Shown here: positions 44,801 to 55,510 of the stretch, piece by piece
Numbering within the stretch: position 1 is the stretch's first letter
Layout of the letters: each line of letters begins with the position of its first letter
From: Teratosphaeria epicoccoides
Lineage: Eukaryota; Ascomycota; Dothideomycetes; Mycosphaerellales; Teratosphaeriaceae
Assembly: GCA_021401465.1 (NCBI GenBank)
Contig: JADDMT010000015.1
Location: 1-64,000, forward strand
Reading direction: 5' to 3'
DNA: 64,000 nt
Notes under the pieces: model-generated
Seen by the model: only the letters and a program-made list of their open reading frames with translations
Databases searched by the model: none
Told to the model about the DNA's origin: nothing
Program-made: the position numbers and the translations under genes

Positions 44801-47327
44801 GTTGGTCAACTTGACGGTGGCTGACGGCGGAACCCGAGTCTTACGAGCCTCGCATTGGCCGCTGCACTTCCTGCCCATGTTACTCATATGTGGTCTTCAA
44901 TCTGACCTCTGCATGCAGGCTCGAGTATAATCTCATCTATAACCGTGACGAGCCAGTCGATCATCACTTCAGTCTTGACCCAATCGGCCAGCACTGTCAC
45001 TCAGCTCTCTACTATCACAATTAGCTCGGGCGTAATACCGACTACTATCACCATATCGGCAAGCACAATACTCACATCCGTGCCAGGGCCGGGCTCTACG
45101 GTCATCGCCACTACATTAGCGCAGCCCGGGACCGCCTCAACTAAGCTCACAACTCTCACTGTTGCTTCTGGCTTTATATCCACGACCATCACGCAGGATG
45201 GCACTACTCTCATCAGCTCCATTTTCGTGAGCACGCCAAGACTCATATCGAGCGTCGCAACCATCACCCCGTCCGAGTCTAGCCTCATCACCTCTCTGAT
45301 CACGGTCAGCTCAGGTCCAAGTCAGACGACTATCGTCGTGCCGGCAAGCACTTCGATTAGTTACATTTCCGTGACTAGTCCTACAGTAATCCAAACCATC
45401 GCTACTGTAACGGTGTCTGGGTCGGGCTCAACTGAAACGCTCATCACTTCCGAGGTCTTGCAGACTTCACTCATATCAACAGTAAGAGGTGGGACAACAT
45501 TCACTGCCTCGACGGTTCTGACATACTATGTCACTTCTACTCTCGCCGTGTCGGCGCAGACTGGCGTCAGTGTCAACGGAGCGTCGGCTGGAGGGCTTGG
45601 CTCCGCGTCTGGCTTAGGAGGTGGTCCAGGAGCTGGCTCAGGCTCGGTGACGACGGCACATCTTTCAAAATTTTCTGGAACAAGCCCCGGTTACACCGCC
45701 ACCACATCGACCTCGGGGTCGACATGCACCAATTCTAGGTCTTACACCTCGCCAGGCGCCGAATCTTGCAACGATCAAGATTGCCACCTCGATTTCGAGC
45801 TCGGCTCATTCGCGTACTGGAGCCTTTATCCCGATAGCCCTCCGCTGGTGACGGAGGTCGTGTTCGTAAATCCGACTGCTCGTGTAAGTAGTAGATGGGC
45901 ACGGCGAGTTGAGGCGTTGACTGACCCTCCTGATTCGACACTAGGCGACATGCATTACCACGGTCTGCAATACAGACGTCTTCCGGAATGTGTACGCCCA
46001 GACTGCCTCAGACTGCGGCTATTCGCCTTGCCCGAGCAACACCATAGACTGTGACTGCAACATAGTCATTGAAGGCATTCGACTACCCGATGGCAGAGTT
46101 ACGTCAGTCACTCAGACAGGAACAGGAGGCTATAATGTCATTCTTGGCCCGACTGCTATCGCGCAGAACGTTCCAACCACTGACAGCTGCGGCGTAGCCG
46201 GATGCCTGACCCAAGCAAGCACCGTCCTATTCACCGAGCTTATTTACACGGGGCAAGTCAACAGCACAACGGTCACAAACAGCGGAGCCACGTCTACAAA
46301 TTATATCTTTCCACAGCTGACCAGCTACTTCCCACCCGGTAACCCGCTGGCCAGCTGTACGACTGCTTCCCTGATCGAGTACACTCCGCAGGCCCAGGTT
46401 GCCGCGGAACAACCACTGCGCAAACGTTCAGAGCAGGTCTCTGAGAGAGTGTTGGTTGAGAGGGCAGTTGTTGCGGACGCCATGCCATTAGTGAAGCGGA
46501 CAGACGCCGTGGCATTTAGCAAGACCAAGACTTGGTCTGCAGCTCCGGCGCTGACGGACACGCAGACGTTTACTGCGTCTGCGGCCCAAGACAATGTTGC
46601 GGTATCGCAGACCACGGCGGCTGCTGCTCAGACTACTGCTGTTCAGACGACGGCTCAAATCACGGCGCAATCCACGGAGCAATCGGCTGAAGGAGCTTCT
46701 ACCACAGGACTGGCTGCCTCGTCCGGAACCACCCAGACTACTGGTCAGACTACCGCGCAGTCTCCAGCGCCGAGCCCAGACACATCGACAGCCCAAAGTT
46801 CTCAATCTGTCTTGAGCGCCCCGTCGTCTGCCACGTCCAACTCCGCAGTAGCCTCGGGCCAGACGTCCATCCAGGAAACCTCCCAAGCCACCTCGACTGT
46901 AGCCACAAGTGCACAATCCTCAGGCGGAAGCACAGGCACCACATCCCCGCAAACCTCGCCATCAAGCACTCTGGCCTCTAACACTCGAGGGTCCACGACT
47001 ATTCTTGGTTCCTCCACGGCGCCGATCATCATTCCGTCCTCTGCTAGCGGAGCCTCCGGCACCATCACTTTGACACAAACCATTTACTATAACGTCAGCA
47101 GCATCGGCGGTGATTCCAACAGCGGTCTCCCACACGGGGCCGGGACGTACATCTGCGACACAGCAGGTTGTACGCTGGCTTCGACCGGTGTAGCGTCACC
47201 TGGCTCTTCGGTCAGTGCGACTGCTTCGAGTACGGCTCGCGCTGGCAACGGAGCTGGCAAGGACCGGGTGTCGTATGCCTTGGGTAGTCTCGTGGCCTTG
47301 GCGTTGGTGTGTGTCTTGATGCTGTAG
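38808..47327 (+). CDS. Thr/Ser-rich GPI-anchored cell-wall protein with 28 exons
   Basis: Model: exons 38808-39093, 39176-39195, 39309-39342, 39406-39453, 40001-40033, 40094-40141, 40198-40219, 40280-40306, 40368-40446, 40561-40624, 40686-40800, 41099-41139, 41195-41262, 41321-41461, 41553-41618, 41730-41857, 41907-42002, 42145-42288, 42341-42454, 42659-42734, 42790-42851, 43007-43234, 43488-43752, 43959-44015, 44081-44260, 44430-44604, 44919-45883, 45945-47327. All junctions are GT-AG and the frame stays open: 1654 residues. The start has a weak signal peptide (MRWCSALFASGAAASG). The body is Thr/Ser repeats such as TEYTTYPTWTTET; a Cys-rich part (CGYSPCPSNTIDCDC) and Kex2-like sites (LRKR, LVKR) precede a Ser/Thr/Gln-rich stalk. 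The end (NGAGKDRVSYALGSLVALAL) is a GPI signal. Likely an O-mannosylated wall or adhesion protein. Intron 4 (547 nt) may hide more exons; the donor at 45884 is less certain, and the segment at 45730-45883 is less Thr-rich. Confidence 0.8.
44636..44689. repeat. Perfect 12-bp inverted repeat inside an intron
   Basis: GACCTTTTGGCC (44636-44647) and GGCCAAAAGGTC (44678-44689) can pair across a 30-nt loop, within the 314-nt intron 44605-44918 of the wall-protein gene. Confidence 0.8.
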
Positions 47328-48096
47328 ATGAGTGATGACTGGCATCTGAATTTGCTTGCTTATATATATGGATGTTAATGGTAAAGAGTAATGTATGTGC
47401 ATTGGCGAACGGATCCAGATGGTTGGAGGAGAGTACACGTGGCATGATTGCATCGAGTGAAAGCGCGTAGTGTTGCAGCTCTCTTTCTGTGCATGTTGAC
47501 GATGAGATGATTGCTTGTAGTTCCAGGTGAAGCGCAGTGACATACTTGCGAGGGCTGCCGACATGGCGATACGCTGAGAGAGCAGATCTATCATTGGAGA
47601 AGGTGTGGCCTGGAGTGTAGTACACGGTGGAGCAGGGTCCGTCGAGCAGTACTTTGATCCTTCGATCGACTAGAAAGTAGTGAATGCAGTTGACAGGCTT
47701 GCAACACGAGTGACTGCTCGGTGGTCCGTGGCGCGTTCGAATGCTTTCTGATGGAGCTGATTTGCTGATCATAATGTTGAATCTTGCATCACGTGTCAGT
47801 CAAGTCACTCATCGAGGTCGGGAGTTCCGGGAGCATTGTGCCAAAGAGAGCTGCCACGCTGTGTTCATCTGTTCACCCCAGATCAAAGCTCATGTTGCAC
47901 TTGCCTGAACGTCTCGTAACGTTTTGGTGGTGCAACATCTTCCCGTTGCAAGGTTTGGAAAATGGTGAGCGGAAGGTAGATCAACAGAAGAAGGCTTGAC
48001 TCTTGCCCAGCCTGCGAGTTCATGTTGTCAAACAACAAGGACATTCCTAGACATCAACCTGCGTCGTCATAACCACCGGGTGCTCTCGAGACCAGG
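47328..48096. other. Intergenic region
   Basis: 3' flank of the wall-protein gene and 5' flank of the HD-domain gene. Long minus-strand open stretches here (47212-47772) have no domain and overlap the 3' end of the wall gene; not called. Confidence 0.4.
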
Positions 48097-48817
48097 ATGC
48101 AACAGGTGGTTGCTCAAGCTCGGACGTACGCGAAGGGCGTACTTCCAGAGGAAGTCTACAATCACAGCCTGCGGGTCTATTGCTATGGTCTGTAGCCCTG
48201 CTCAATAACTCCCAGAAATATTGTGCTCTGGAGAAGCTCCTGTGCGGCTAACATGACCAGGTCACACGATCGTGACGCAGCATCTTCCAGACTGGATCGT
48301 AGAGGCCAGGGACGCTTTCTTCCAGACCTGGGCACTGACCTGCCTATTCCATGACATCGCCACCACGCAACAGAACAGGGACGACACGCATCTTTCTTTC
48401 GAGTTCCAGGGTGGCTTTCTAGCCCTGCAGAAGCTTCAAGAACTCGGCGCGCCAAAAGCACAAGCCGAAAGCGTCTGTGAGGCCATAATACGCCATCAAG
48501 ATCCTGGAGAAAGTGGCACAATATCTAGAACGGGACAGCTTGTGCAGCTGGCTACTGAGTCTGGTGGGCTGATCATGGTAACTTTGGTCAGTACAGGGCT
48601 GACCGGACACACAGACAACATGGGCATGCAGCCTCATCTCGTCCATGAGGATGTGATCAAACAGGTGGTCGAGCACCACCCGCGGTTGAAATGGTCGTCT
48701 TGCTTCTCAAAGACCATCAATGCAGAGATCGAGGCGAAGCCTTGGTGTCATACGACAGCTATCAGTGGCTTTGCCGAGGCAGTGGCTGACAACAAGCTGA
48801 TGGCATCGTACGAGTGA
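48097..48817 (+). CDS. HD-domain protein, cyanamide hydratase-like
   Basis: Two exons, 48097-48187 and 48261-48817 (intron 73 nt, GTCTGT...GACCAG), 215 residues. The order of conserved blocks fits fungal cyanamide hydratase/DDI2: VYNHSLRVYCYG (His23), TCLFHDIATT with the HD pair at 61-62, SFEFQGGFLAL, AESVCEAIIRHQD, GQLVQLAT, and the C-terminal FSKTINAEIEAKPWCHTTAI. These enzymes use a metal held by the HD residues to hydrate cyanamide to urea. The family is usually about 240 residues; the N-terminal 25-30 residues are missing here, so either the first exon lies further upstream or the gene is shortened. The donor GTCTGT is atypical, but the acceptor and frame are good. Confidence 0.75.
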
Positions 48818-50195
48818 GCGCTCAAGCATGGCTCGTGTGCCGTCTGCGTATTCCTTTTCTCATGAGCAACGTCCTCTTTGCTTATATCTTCGAGAAGCTC
48901 GCGCGAGCTTCGAGCTGCGCTGATCGGCAAATCCGACGGCTGAATGGATTGTCATTCAAGTCGCTTCCAAGCCTCTGCCGTGATCAAATACAGCCAAAGC
49001 AGAGGCGCGTCAAAATCAGATCGGTGACTGCTCACCCTTGCGACTCGACTGTTTACGCGATCGACATATGGAGTACGCGGCCTGTACTGATCTTCACGCG
49101 GTCGTCAATACTCTTTTGCTTGCGGAACAATTGCTGAACGCAGGGTCAGACAGCTTGATTGCCGAGGACTCTACTCTGGCCGCCTCACGACACTGCATAG
49201 CATTCTCTCGTTCGGAACCGGAATCCTCTGGTCGGTCTCTGACATGCGCAGCACTACTGAGCATGTCTATACAAGCCACCATGGGAGACCTGTCTTTCCG
49301 GAGAGCAAGGTCTTGGGTGTGTCCGGACCAGAGCTCGTCTGACGAAGAAGCGCGAAGATGCTTTCGAGGGGTGTAGATGTCGACCGGAGACTGGACATGC
49401 CCAAAGTCCGTCTGCGATGTCGCTTTTGGCGGATGTATCAGGTGCTCGCATATTGAGCACATGATCAGGTGTTGTGTCGTCCAAACAGGCCGGGCTTCGC
49501 GCGCGCGAGGAGATAGCGACACCAAGGTAGTGGTTGCCTTCCTCAACTTCAAGCGCCAGACGCAAAATGAGCTGGCGTGGCAATATTGCAATTCAGATAT
49601 CGGTTGCGCCACTATTAGGTTCTTCGTCCCAAGCCCAGGCAGTAAGTGTCATGAAAGGCGTACTACTAGTGCTGTACAAAAAGCTAGCCCTCGTCGGATT
49701 TCCTTGCCCCCCGGGATCCCAACGACTTGCGTGACACTGACTGTCATCCCGGGCGAATACAATGCAGGCCGTCCAATCTCTCAGGGAAACGACTCGGCCT
49801 GTCTCAGAGCCCGATCGACGGAGATGTTCAAGAGCTTGCCGATGCTCCCAGAGCACATTCCTGAGACAAGAGCACGCTCGCGAAGGCCAGTAGGACTCGC
49901 GCCTTTCTTTGGCTTGGCAGCAATGTGGCCGACACTCTGCATTAGAAGATGGGGGCGAGTATCAGGGATCATGGTGTGTAGGGATTTTTAGATGTATCTG
50001 AGCGGAATTGCGAAGGATCAGTCTGACACCGTGTCCATTTTACTTAAGCCTGGATTCCTGGCAACCTGGGAAGAGCTTACGTGTTTTGAAATGTAGATAG
50101 GGTCAAGATTAAAACGCCATCGAGAAGTTACCGGGCATTGAAAAGGGTACCAAACCTGTCGTTGCCAAGGCCTCTGATCAGTCAGTCCGTACAGG
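48818..50195. other. Long intergenic region, no supported gene
   Basis: Two overlapping open stretches on opposite strands (49377-49991 plus, 49094-49612 minus) have no recognisable domain, signal peptide or intron logic. I see nothing else. Confidence 0.4.
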
Positions 50196-51232
50196 TCAAC
50201 ACCGCGCAGGATCTCCGGGTAGCTCTTGTCTGGCCCTCTCTGTGTCCAGCTCTTGCGGTCCCAAGCCGTGCAACTCCACGCCCACGCCCGACTTTGCATC
50301 TGTCCTCGGACTCGATGGCAGCTCAGAGGGCGCGAAGGCGCTACCTGCGGCAGGCCCGTAGGGAGAACTCGCTTCGCCCGAAGAATGCGTAGACAGAGGA
50401 GGTTTCTGCTCGGCGTTCATTCCGCTGTCCGCTGCTTCCGCGGAAGCTCTCTGCCGCGAATTCATGCTGTCCTTGCGCCAGATGAGGAAGATGCCCAGGA
50501 CCGTCAGAATGACCGCGAATACTACGCCGACGGCAATGCCGGCTTTGGCGCCAGGAGCTAGGTCACGGTTTGCATGGGAGACGGGTTTGTCGAATGCGGA
50601 TGCATTATACCCATCTGTGCTGGCAACAGTGGTCGATGCCGAAGTACTCGTTGCAGAGGACGAAGATGCAGACGCAGCAGCAGCACTCGTCGCTGTCGAT
50701 GTTGTGCCGGAGATAACAGGGCCGACACTCGAGATTCCGCCGATCCCTGTGGTGAGAGCCGGTGAAGGAACCGCCTGGGTGATCTGCTTGATGACTACAA
50801 GATTCTGCGGCGAGGGAGCATCGACTTCGTAGCTGGAAGGTTCTCGGCAGTTGAGACTGTCTGCCGTGCTTTTGCAACAGAGCCAATTACCGCTCGTCGA
50901 GTCATACACTACATCGGCGCCATACTCAGATGCTGTGGACACGTTAGCTGCGTTGCCTTTACGCTAGCGATTGTATACATACTGCACTGCTTTGGACATG
51001 CTGGGTCTTTCCACGTTGGGTCCGTACATCCTGCCATGTAATAGCCCGTGCCGTTCGTCACTCCGCCATGGGTGTAATGGCACATCGAATCCTCCATACA
51101 AAGGTCCCCGGCATAACAGCAGGACTGCGATTGCGCACCCGTAGCGTTGTTCGTCCCACAAGGGAAATATTGATTGCTCGACGTCACGTAGTTGAGTCCG
51201 ATGGTGTAGCACACCATGTTCGCGCTCGACAT
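50196..51232 (-). CDS. Cys-rich ectodomain, single-TM surface protein
   Basis: Two exons, 51232-50983 and 50932-50196 (intron 50 nt, GTATGT...TCCACAG), 328 residues from the ATG at 51232 (MSSANMVCYTIGLNY). The ectodomain has about ten cysteines, several paired (SQSCCYAGDLC, ACPKQC, NWLCC), and Asn-X-Ser/Thr sites, then a Ser/Thr/Ala-rich stalk, one TM helix (AGIAVGVVFAVILTVLGIFL) and a 90-residue cytoplasmic tail. This is the common WSC/Mid2-like layout of ascomycete surface sensors, but I do not recognise a named domain. No signal peptide at this start; one is probably in an upstream exon not resolved. Confidence 0.7.
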
Positions 51233-52188
51233 TTCGTTCACCCGCTGGAGTCCTGGAAGACTTCTCGGGAATGTGGGGAGAACGAGCAAAGGGTCAGGAG
51301 TTTGGGGGAGAATCTGGACAGGGCAAAAGGCTTCGCGCCGGCGCAAGAAGACAGACCTGCCTTGATGTATGCCCATCACCTCACGCCTGCTATCCACCAT
51401 TCCCCCCCCCGGGCTTGATCATAGCTTCTGCAGATGCAGCCAGGGCCATGATCCAATGTTAGCACTTTTCAGCCTTCAGGCCACGCGAAGGATCCGAGGC
51501 TGATATCGACAAGTCACAATCCCTGGCCGCGACCGCAGTCCAGGTGGGCTGTACAACCACACGCGATTTGCAACCATCTGCGGACTGGAGATCATGTCGC
51601 GTTTCCTGATGCTACAGTCCGTCTTGCCGCCCACCGTCTCGACTCACTACCACACGCAGGAGGCAGGCAGGCTGTGCGGAGGCGGGCCACAATTTCAAGG
51701 GATCGACATTTCATATGGAGCGGATCGGGCGTTGGTCCTGCATGACGGACGTATCAAACGTTATGCGATGACGCCGTTGCGGCGGGTGACGGCGGGTTTT
51801 GCTCGGCTGCCGGAAGCATAAACCGCAATTGACATGTTCATGACACGGTGACACCTGCGCTCTGGTAGAAATCTTCCGAGGTCATGCCAGCAGACCACCA
51901 CGCCCGTGAATGATGAGGGCTTGAGACAACTATGACACTGGCTCCTGTGGGCTGGTAAAGACTTGATGGATATGTCCACCTCTAACGCCTTCGTTGCCCG
52001 TCGCATGCTCACGCTTGCGCCGTCATCGTGCCTTGACATCATTCTACTTGTCCACCTTCGCTCGAAATCCACGGTCCTCAGCCTCTCGGCCTGCCAGCCC
52101 CTTGCAACTTCAGTGACAACCTCACGACGCTCGCCTCCTCTATCCTCTTCACCACCTTGTCCCCACGCAAACCCTGCCACTGCCTGTC
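51233..52188. other. Intergenic region, possible missing first exon
   Basis: Upstream of the Cys-rich gene and downstream of the GNAT gene. Minus-strand frame upstream of 51232 stays open to about 51400 without a clear signal peptide. A run of C at 51405-51413 is present. Confidence 0.4.
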
Positions 52189-53037
52189 CTACGGGCTCGC
52201 AATCGGGCTCCCAAGCGGAAACAACTTACTCTGCTTTCTCGCCCTCGACACATCCAACCGCCTCCACATCCCCACGTGCATGATCCCCTCCTCGTCCCAC
52301 TCGCCCATGCTCTCGTCCACCTCAAACCCGTACCTCCTCCAAGTTTTCTGCACGCCCGGCGCAGCCTGCGAATGTACCAGAACCAGGCCGTGCCATTCTA
52401 GTCCCCCGCCGTGATCTGTCTCCTGCTTCAGCGCCTCCACCCTCGTCGGGTCGCTGGTGGGTGTGAAGTCGTCTGGGTGCTCGCGCGCGAAGTCCAGGGC
52501 TGTCTCGATGAGGAGCTTGCTGATGCCTGCTTTTCTGAACTCCTTGAGTACGGCCAGACGGCCAAGCTTGATGTAGGCCTCCTTCCCATCATGCACGGCT
52601 GTGCTGCCACCGCTGTCCTTGCGCCCATCTATTTCTCGCTTCACAGCATGAGGCGTCGGGTGTGGAGGATGTGGCGGAGGGACGAGCCTGACGGTACCAA
52701 TCGGAATCTTCGTGCTCGCGCTGATTCGCCTCTCACTGTTGTGTGTCGTCGCCGCTGCTTCCGGCGAGCCCTGCTTGGCTGGAATACTCGCATAAGCCAC
52801 CCAGTGGAAACTTCTCTCGTCGTCCTCGTCTAGCTCGTTGTCGCGCGGAATCTTCTGCTCCCGGACGAATACTTCCTCCCGCACGCTCATCGCATCGATG
52901 AAGCCATGCGGAATGGCCTTGGTCGGGTCCGCGTGGTCATTTGCATCTTGCTCGGTTGGCGGCTTCTTCGTGTCGTACAATTTCAATCGATCATGCAGGG
53001 GTAAGACGAAGTCCACGAATTCGGACCGCGTCGACAT
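52189..53037 (-). CDS. GNAT-family N-acetyltransferase
   Basis: Single exon, 282 residues from ATG 53037 (MSTRSEFVDFVLPL). The GNAT order is seen: DAMSVREEVFVREQKIP (motif C-like), then IPIGTVRLVPPPH (strand before motif A), YIKLGRLAVLKEFRKAGISK with the acetyl-CoA pyrophosphate loop (RKAGIS, a relaxed R/QxxGxG/A), LLIETALDFA, and LVLVHSQAAPGVQKTWRRYG followed by FEVDE (motif B). The insert between the two sub-domains is long and Pro/His-rich. Substrate unknown; the layout recalls ElaA/YjcF-type small-molecule acetyltransferases rather than histone ones. Confidence 0.85.
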   Translation of the reverse strand: MSTRSEFVDFVLPLHDRLKLYDTKKPPTEQDANDHADPTKAIPHGFIDAMSVREEVFVREQKIPRDNELDEDDERSFHWVAYASIPAKQGSPEAAATTHNSERRISASTKIPIGTVRLVPPPHPPHPTPHAVKREIDGRKDSGGSTAVHDGKEAYIKLGRLAVLKEFRKAGISKLLIETALDFAREHPDDFTPTSDPTRVEALKQETDHGGGLEWHGLVLVHSQAAPGVQKTWRRYGFEVDESMGEWDEEGIMHVGMWRRLDVSRARKQSKLFPLGSPIASP

Positions 53038-53648
53038 ACTGTATTGCTGCTGTGGTGTGCATGCAGGTAGACAAGGCGACGGGAGTCTGGGATACTGACA
53101 GCGCGCGTTCAGCCACACCTGCTCCAACTCCTACCTGGACGTAAGAGAAATGGCACGACCGGGATGCACTTGGGCTTGTCGGCGACGTATGTGGTCGTCG
53201 TGCTCATTCACTTGGACAAAGTCCTGTGAACGATGTCAAGCAAGTCCGACGGCGTCATGTTGTGGATTCTCGCCGACTTATGTGTCAGCGCCTCTTGAAC
53301 CTCGTGCTCTCCATCAGCGGTCAGGAGTGCAGCGATATGCCCTCAGTCATCAAGGTCACGTCATGCTCGGCTTCATCTGCGTGGGATGTTCGTTCTCCAA
53401 CAAAGCACCCGAAACGCTTCTTGTGGGGCCGAGACAGCCGCGCAGAACGCCATTATGTACTGATACTTCGCGGTCCAAGGGGTCCACGGTTCGAGTTGCT
53501 TGATCAGAACAGAATCCGCTGTCATTCTGAGACGAGATGCTGTCATGTGTGATTCAATGCACGACAATCTGCCTGTGGGCAAGCTTGGCGAATATATGGT
53601 CTATTCATTCTGGGTCTCATCTAGGCCAACCACATCCTGTATCTGCCC
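53038..53648. other. Intergenic region
   Basis: Between two minus-strand genes. Overlapping short plus-strand open stretches (53150-53552) show no domain. It should hold the GNAT promoter. Confidence 0.4.
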
Positions 53649-55163
53649 CTACACCACCTCACCTACAACCCCTAACGGCCTTTCGACCACGGGCTTCATC
53701 GCTGGCTCACCTAGGTTAGACGTGCACTGCTGCTTCCAATTCCTCGGCGTGAACTCATCCGCAACCTCCTTGAACGCCGCCAACGTACAGAAGCTCTCAT
53801 CGCCCACCAAGTGCTTGCCCGCCTGTCTGCAATGCGGAACGGTTACAGGGGTGTCGTTGTATCGCAGGCGAACGTAGTATCCATCCAGATTCTGCTTCTG
53901 TGTGGCTGGAAGCTCGCTGAGCGGGAGTCGTGCGGTTGCTACGGTCGAAGCAGGTTTCGCGCTGAAGAGCGATGGCCACCACGACGTGTTCGTGGGGAGG
54001 ACATTCGAGGCTGTCCTGGTTGCGGTGGCAGCTCCTGCGTCCTTGCGCTGGAAAAGCTCGACAGCGATTGAAGACGTGAAGCTGGGCCACTTATCTTTGC
54101 TGTACTCAGATGTTCCCAGAGATGTCAGCAAGCCAGCCAAGGTAGTATCGTGGCAGCCGGACAGGCCCATCTTGAAAGCCCCAGCCTCCGGGCTAGCAAC
54201 GCCGATAGCCTTCTCCACCATACGCTGAGTCACATCGCCGACCAGTCCACCAATGCCGAGAGTTCTGTACTCCTGGCTTTCCTGGTACCCCGCGAACCAT
54301 TCTTCACGGCATATTCTGTCGATATTGCTGACGACCTTCTCATCGTAAAACTCTTTCGGCAGCTTTGTAGATGGACCGTGGGCTCGGGTGGCATTCACAG
54401 AATCCATGATGCCCGAGAGTCGAGGATGACTATCTACCTTGATCACTGGGCTCTTCTCCGGCATCCACTTCCCTATTCGCTTGTTGATGTACGCCATTTC
54501 CGGACTGTCATTCCATACCTTTGCCGCTCGGTCTGCAAAAGCAGCTGAGAGCTCAGCGAAGCGTTTGCAACCGCCTTCGTTTGGGAACAATGTTTCATCC
54601 TGGAACGATCGAGTGACAATATCTGGAGGGAGGAAGTCGGGTGCTCTCGCTGAAGACGGGTAAAGGCCAGTGAAGGCTTGCTGTACGCTTTCCAGTGCTC
54701 GTTGGATCGGTGTGGCTCGCAGGTAGACGGTGTCGTCGGACTTTAGGTTCTTCGGTAAGAAGCCAAGCTGGTCGACGTACAACTTCCGTGTTCTCTCGCC
54801 CAATGCCAACGTCGTTTGTCGGCCCAGATCGGTAAGTTCACCTGGCTGACAAATCGCGTCGACTTCTCCCTTCGGACCTGCAGACAGCACCGGACTGTCT
54901 CCAGCACCAAATGTCTCGAGCTTTCTTTTCCAATGCAGAGTGTGCCAACTTCTGTCGGCGCTTCGCACCACGTCTTTGAAGTTGTTGGCGGCTTCGCAAT
55001 ACGGCCAGTACGCAGGTAAACCGGCATTCTTGAAGCGGGTGTTCACTGGTGTACGTTCACCATGGCGCAGAATGAGCTGTACTTGTTGAAGTTGTAGGGT
55101 TGGGGGATACAATTTGGCAAGCTCGTCGTCGGTGTAAGGAGGGCGCGGCTTGAGAGTAGTCAT
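53649..55163 (-). CDS. Histidine acid phosphatase family protein
   Basis: Single exon, 504 residues, ATG at 55163. The N-terminal motif LILRHGERTP (31-39, nucleophile His34) and the C-terminal CHDTTL with the HD proton donor near residue 338 are both intact, so an active enzyme is expected. Phosphate-binding Arg sites are also present (YLRATPIQRALES). Unlike secreted phytases and acid phosphatases it has no signal peptide (MTTLKPRPPYTDDELAKLYP), which points to an intracellular member. The substrate is unknown. It diverges from the PPR gene across a 347-bp shared promoter. Confidence 0.92.
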   Translation of the reverse strand: MTTLKPRPPYTDDELAKLYPPTLQLQQVQLILRHGERTPVNTRFKNAGLPAYWPYCEAANNFKDVVRSADRSWHTLHWKRKLETFGAGDSPVLSAGPKGEVDAICQPGELTDLGRQTTLALGERTRKLYVDQLGFLPKNLKSDDTVYLRATPIQRALESVQQAFTGLYPSSARAPDFLPPDIVTRSFQDETLFPNEGGCKRFAELSAAFADRAAKVWNDSPEMAYINKRIGKWMPEKSPVIKVDSHPRLSGIMDSVNATRAHGPSTKLPKEFYDEKVVSNIDRICREEWFAGYQESQEYRTLGIGGLVGDVTQRMVEKAIGVASPEAGAFKMGLSGCHDTTLAGLLTSLGTSEYSKDKWPSFTSSIAVELFQRKDAGAATATRTASNVLPTNTSWWPSLFSAKPASTVATARLPLSELPATQKQNLDGYYVRLRYNDTPVTVPHCRQAGKHLVGDESFCTLAAFKEVADEFTPRNWKQQCTSNLGEPAMKPVVERPLGVVGEVV

Positions 55164-55510
55164 GTTAGATGTCCCGGAAATACAGGTACGTAGTTGAGCA
55201 ATAGGAGGAGTCGCTAGGCAAGACGCAATAAATCTTTGTGTTATGGCATCTTAGTCATTATGTTCTGAGCGGTTCAGCTTCCCGGAAATGCCTTCATGTT
55301 CGCAGCGGTGACTCCCGTCACGACTCGCGACGCCAATGCCAAACATGTGGACCCGTTTCGAGCCATTTCGTCATCACGTGCTGCAACGCGCGAGGAAGGT
55401 GCGGCGAACACGTCTACATCGGGAAAGAGACCACCGCGAATTTCACCCTTGCCAAGCTATATTATTATTATTGAACCTGCAACACCCACTTGAGAGAGTG
55501 GTCGAATACC
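55164..55510. promoter_or_regulatory. Shared bidirectional promoter, phosphatase and PPR gene
   Basis: 347 bp between two divergent ATGs. Contains an AT-rich stretch (TATATTATTATTATTG) about 40 nt before the PPR start. No specific factor site is claimed. Confidence 0.5.

Noticed and set aside
45001..45303. Minus-strand open stretch rich in Val/Met
   Set aside because: Antisense of the Thr/Ser repeats of the wall-protein gene.
49094..49991. Two overlapping open stretches on opposite strands between the HD and Cys-rich genes
   Set aside because: No recognisable domain in either; mutual overlap makes chance more likely.
35166..51232. Secondary-metabolite gene cluster
   Set aside because: No synthase, P450, transporter or pathway regulator is present; genes are surface proteins and an HD-domain enzyme.
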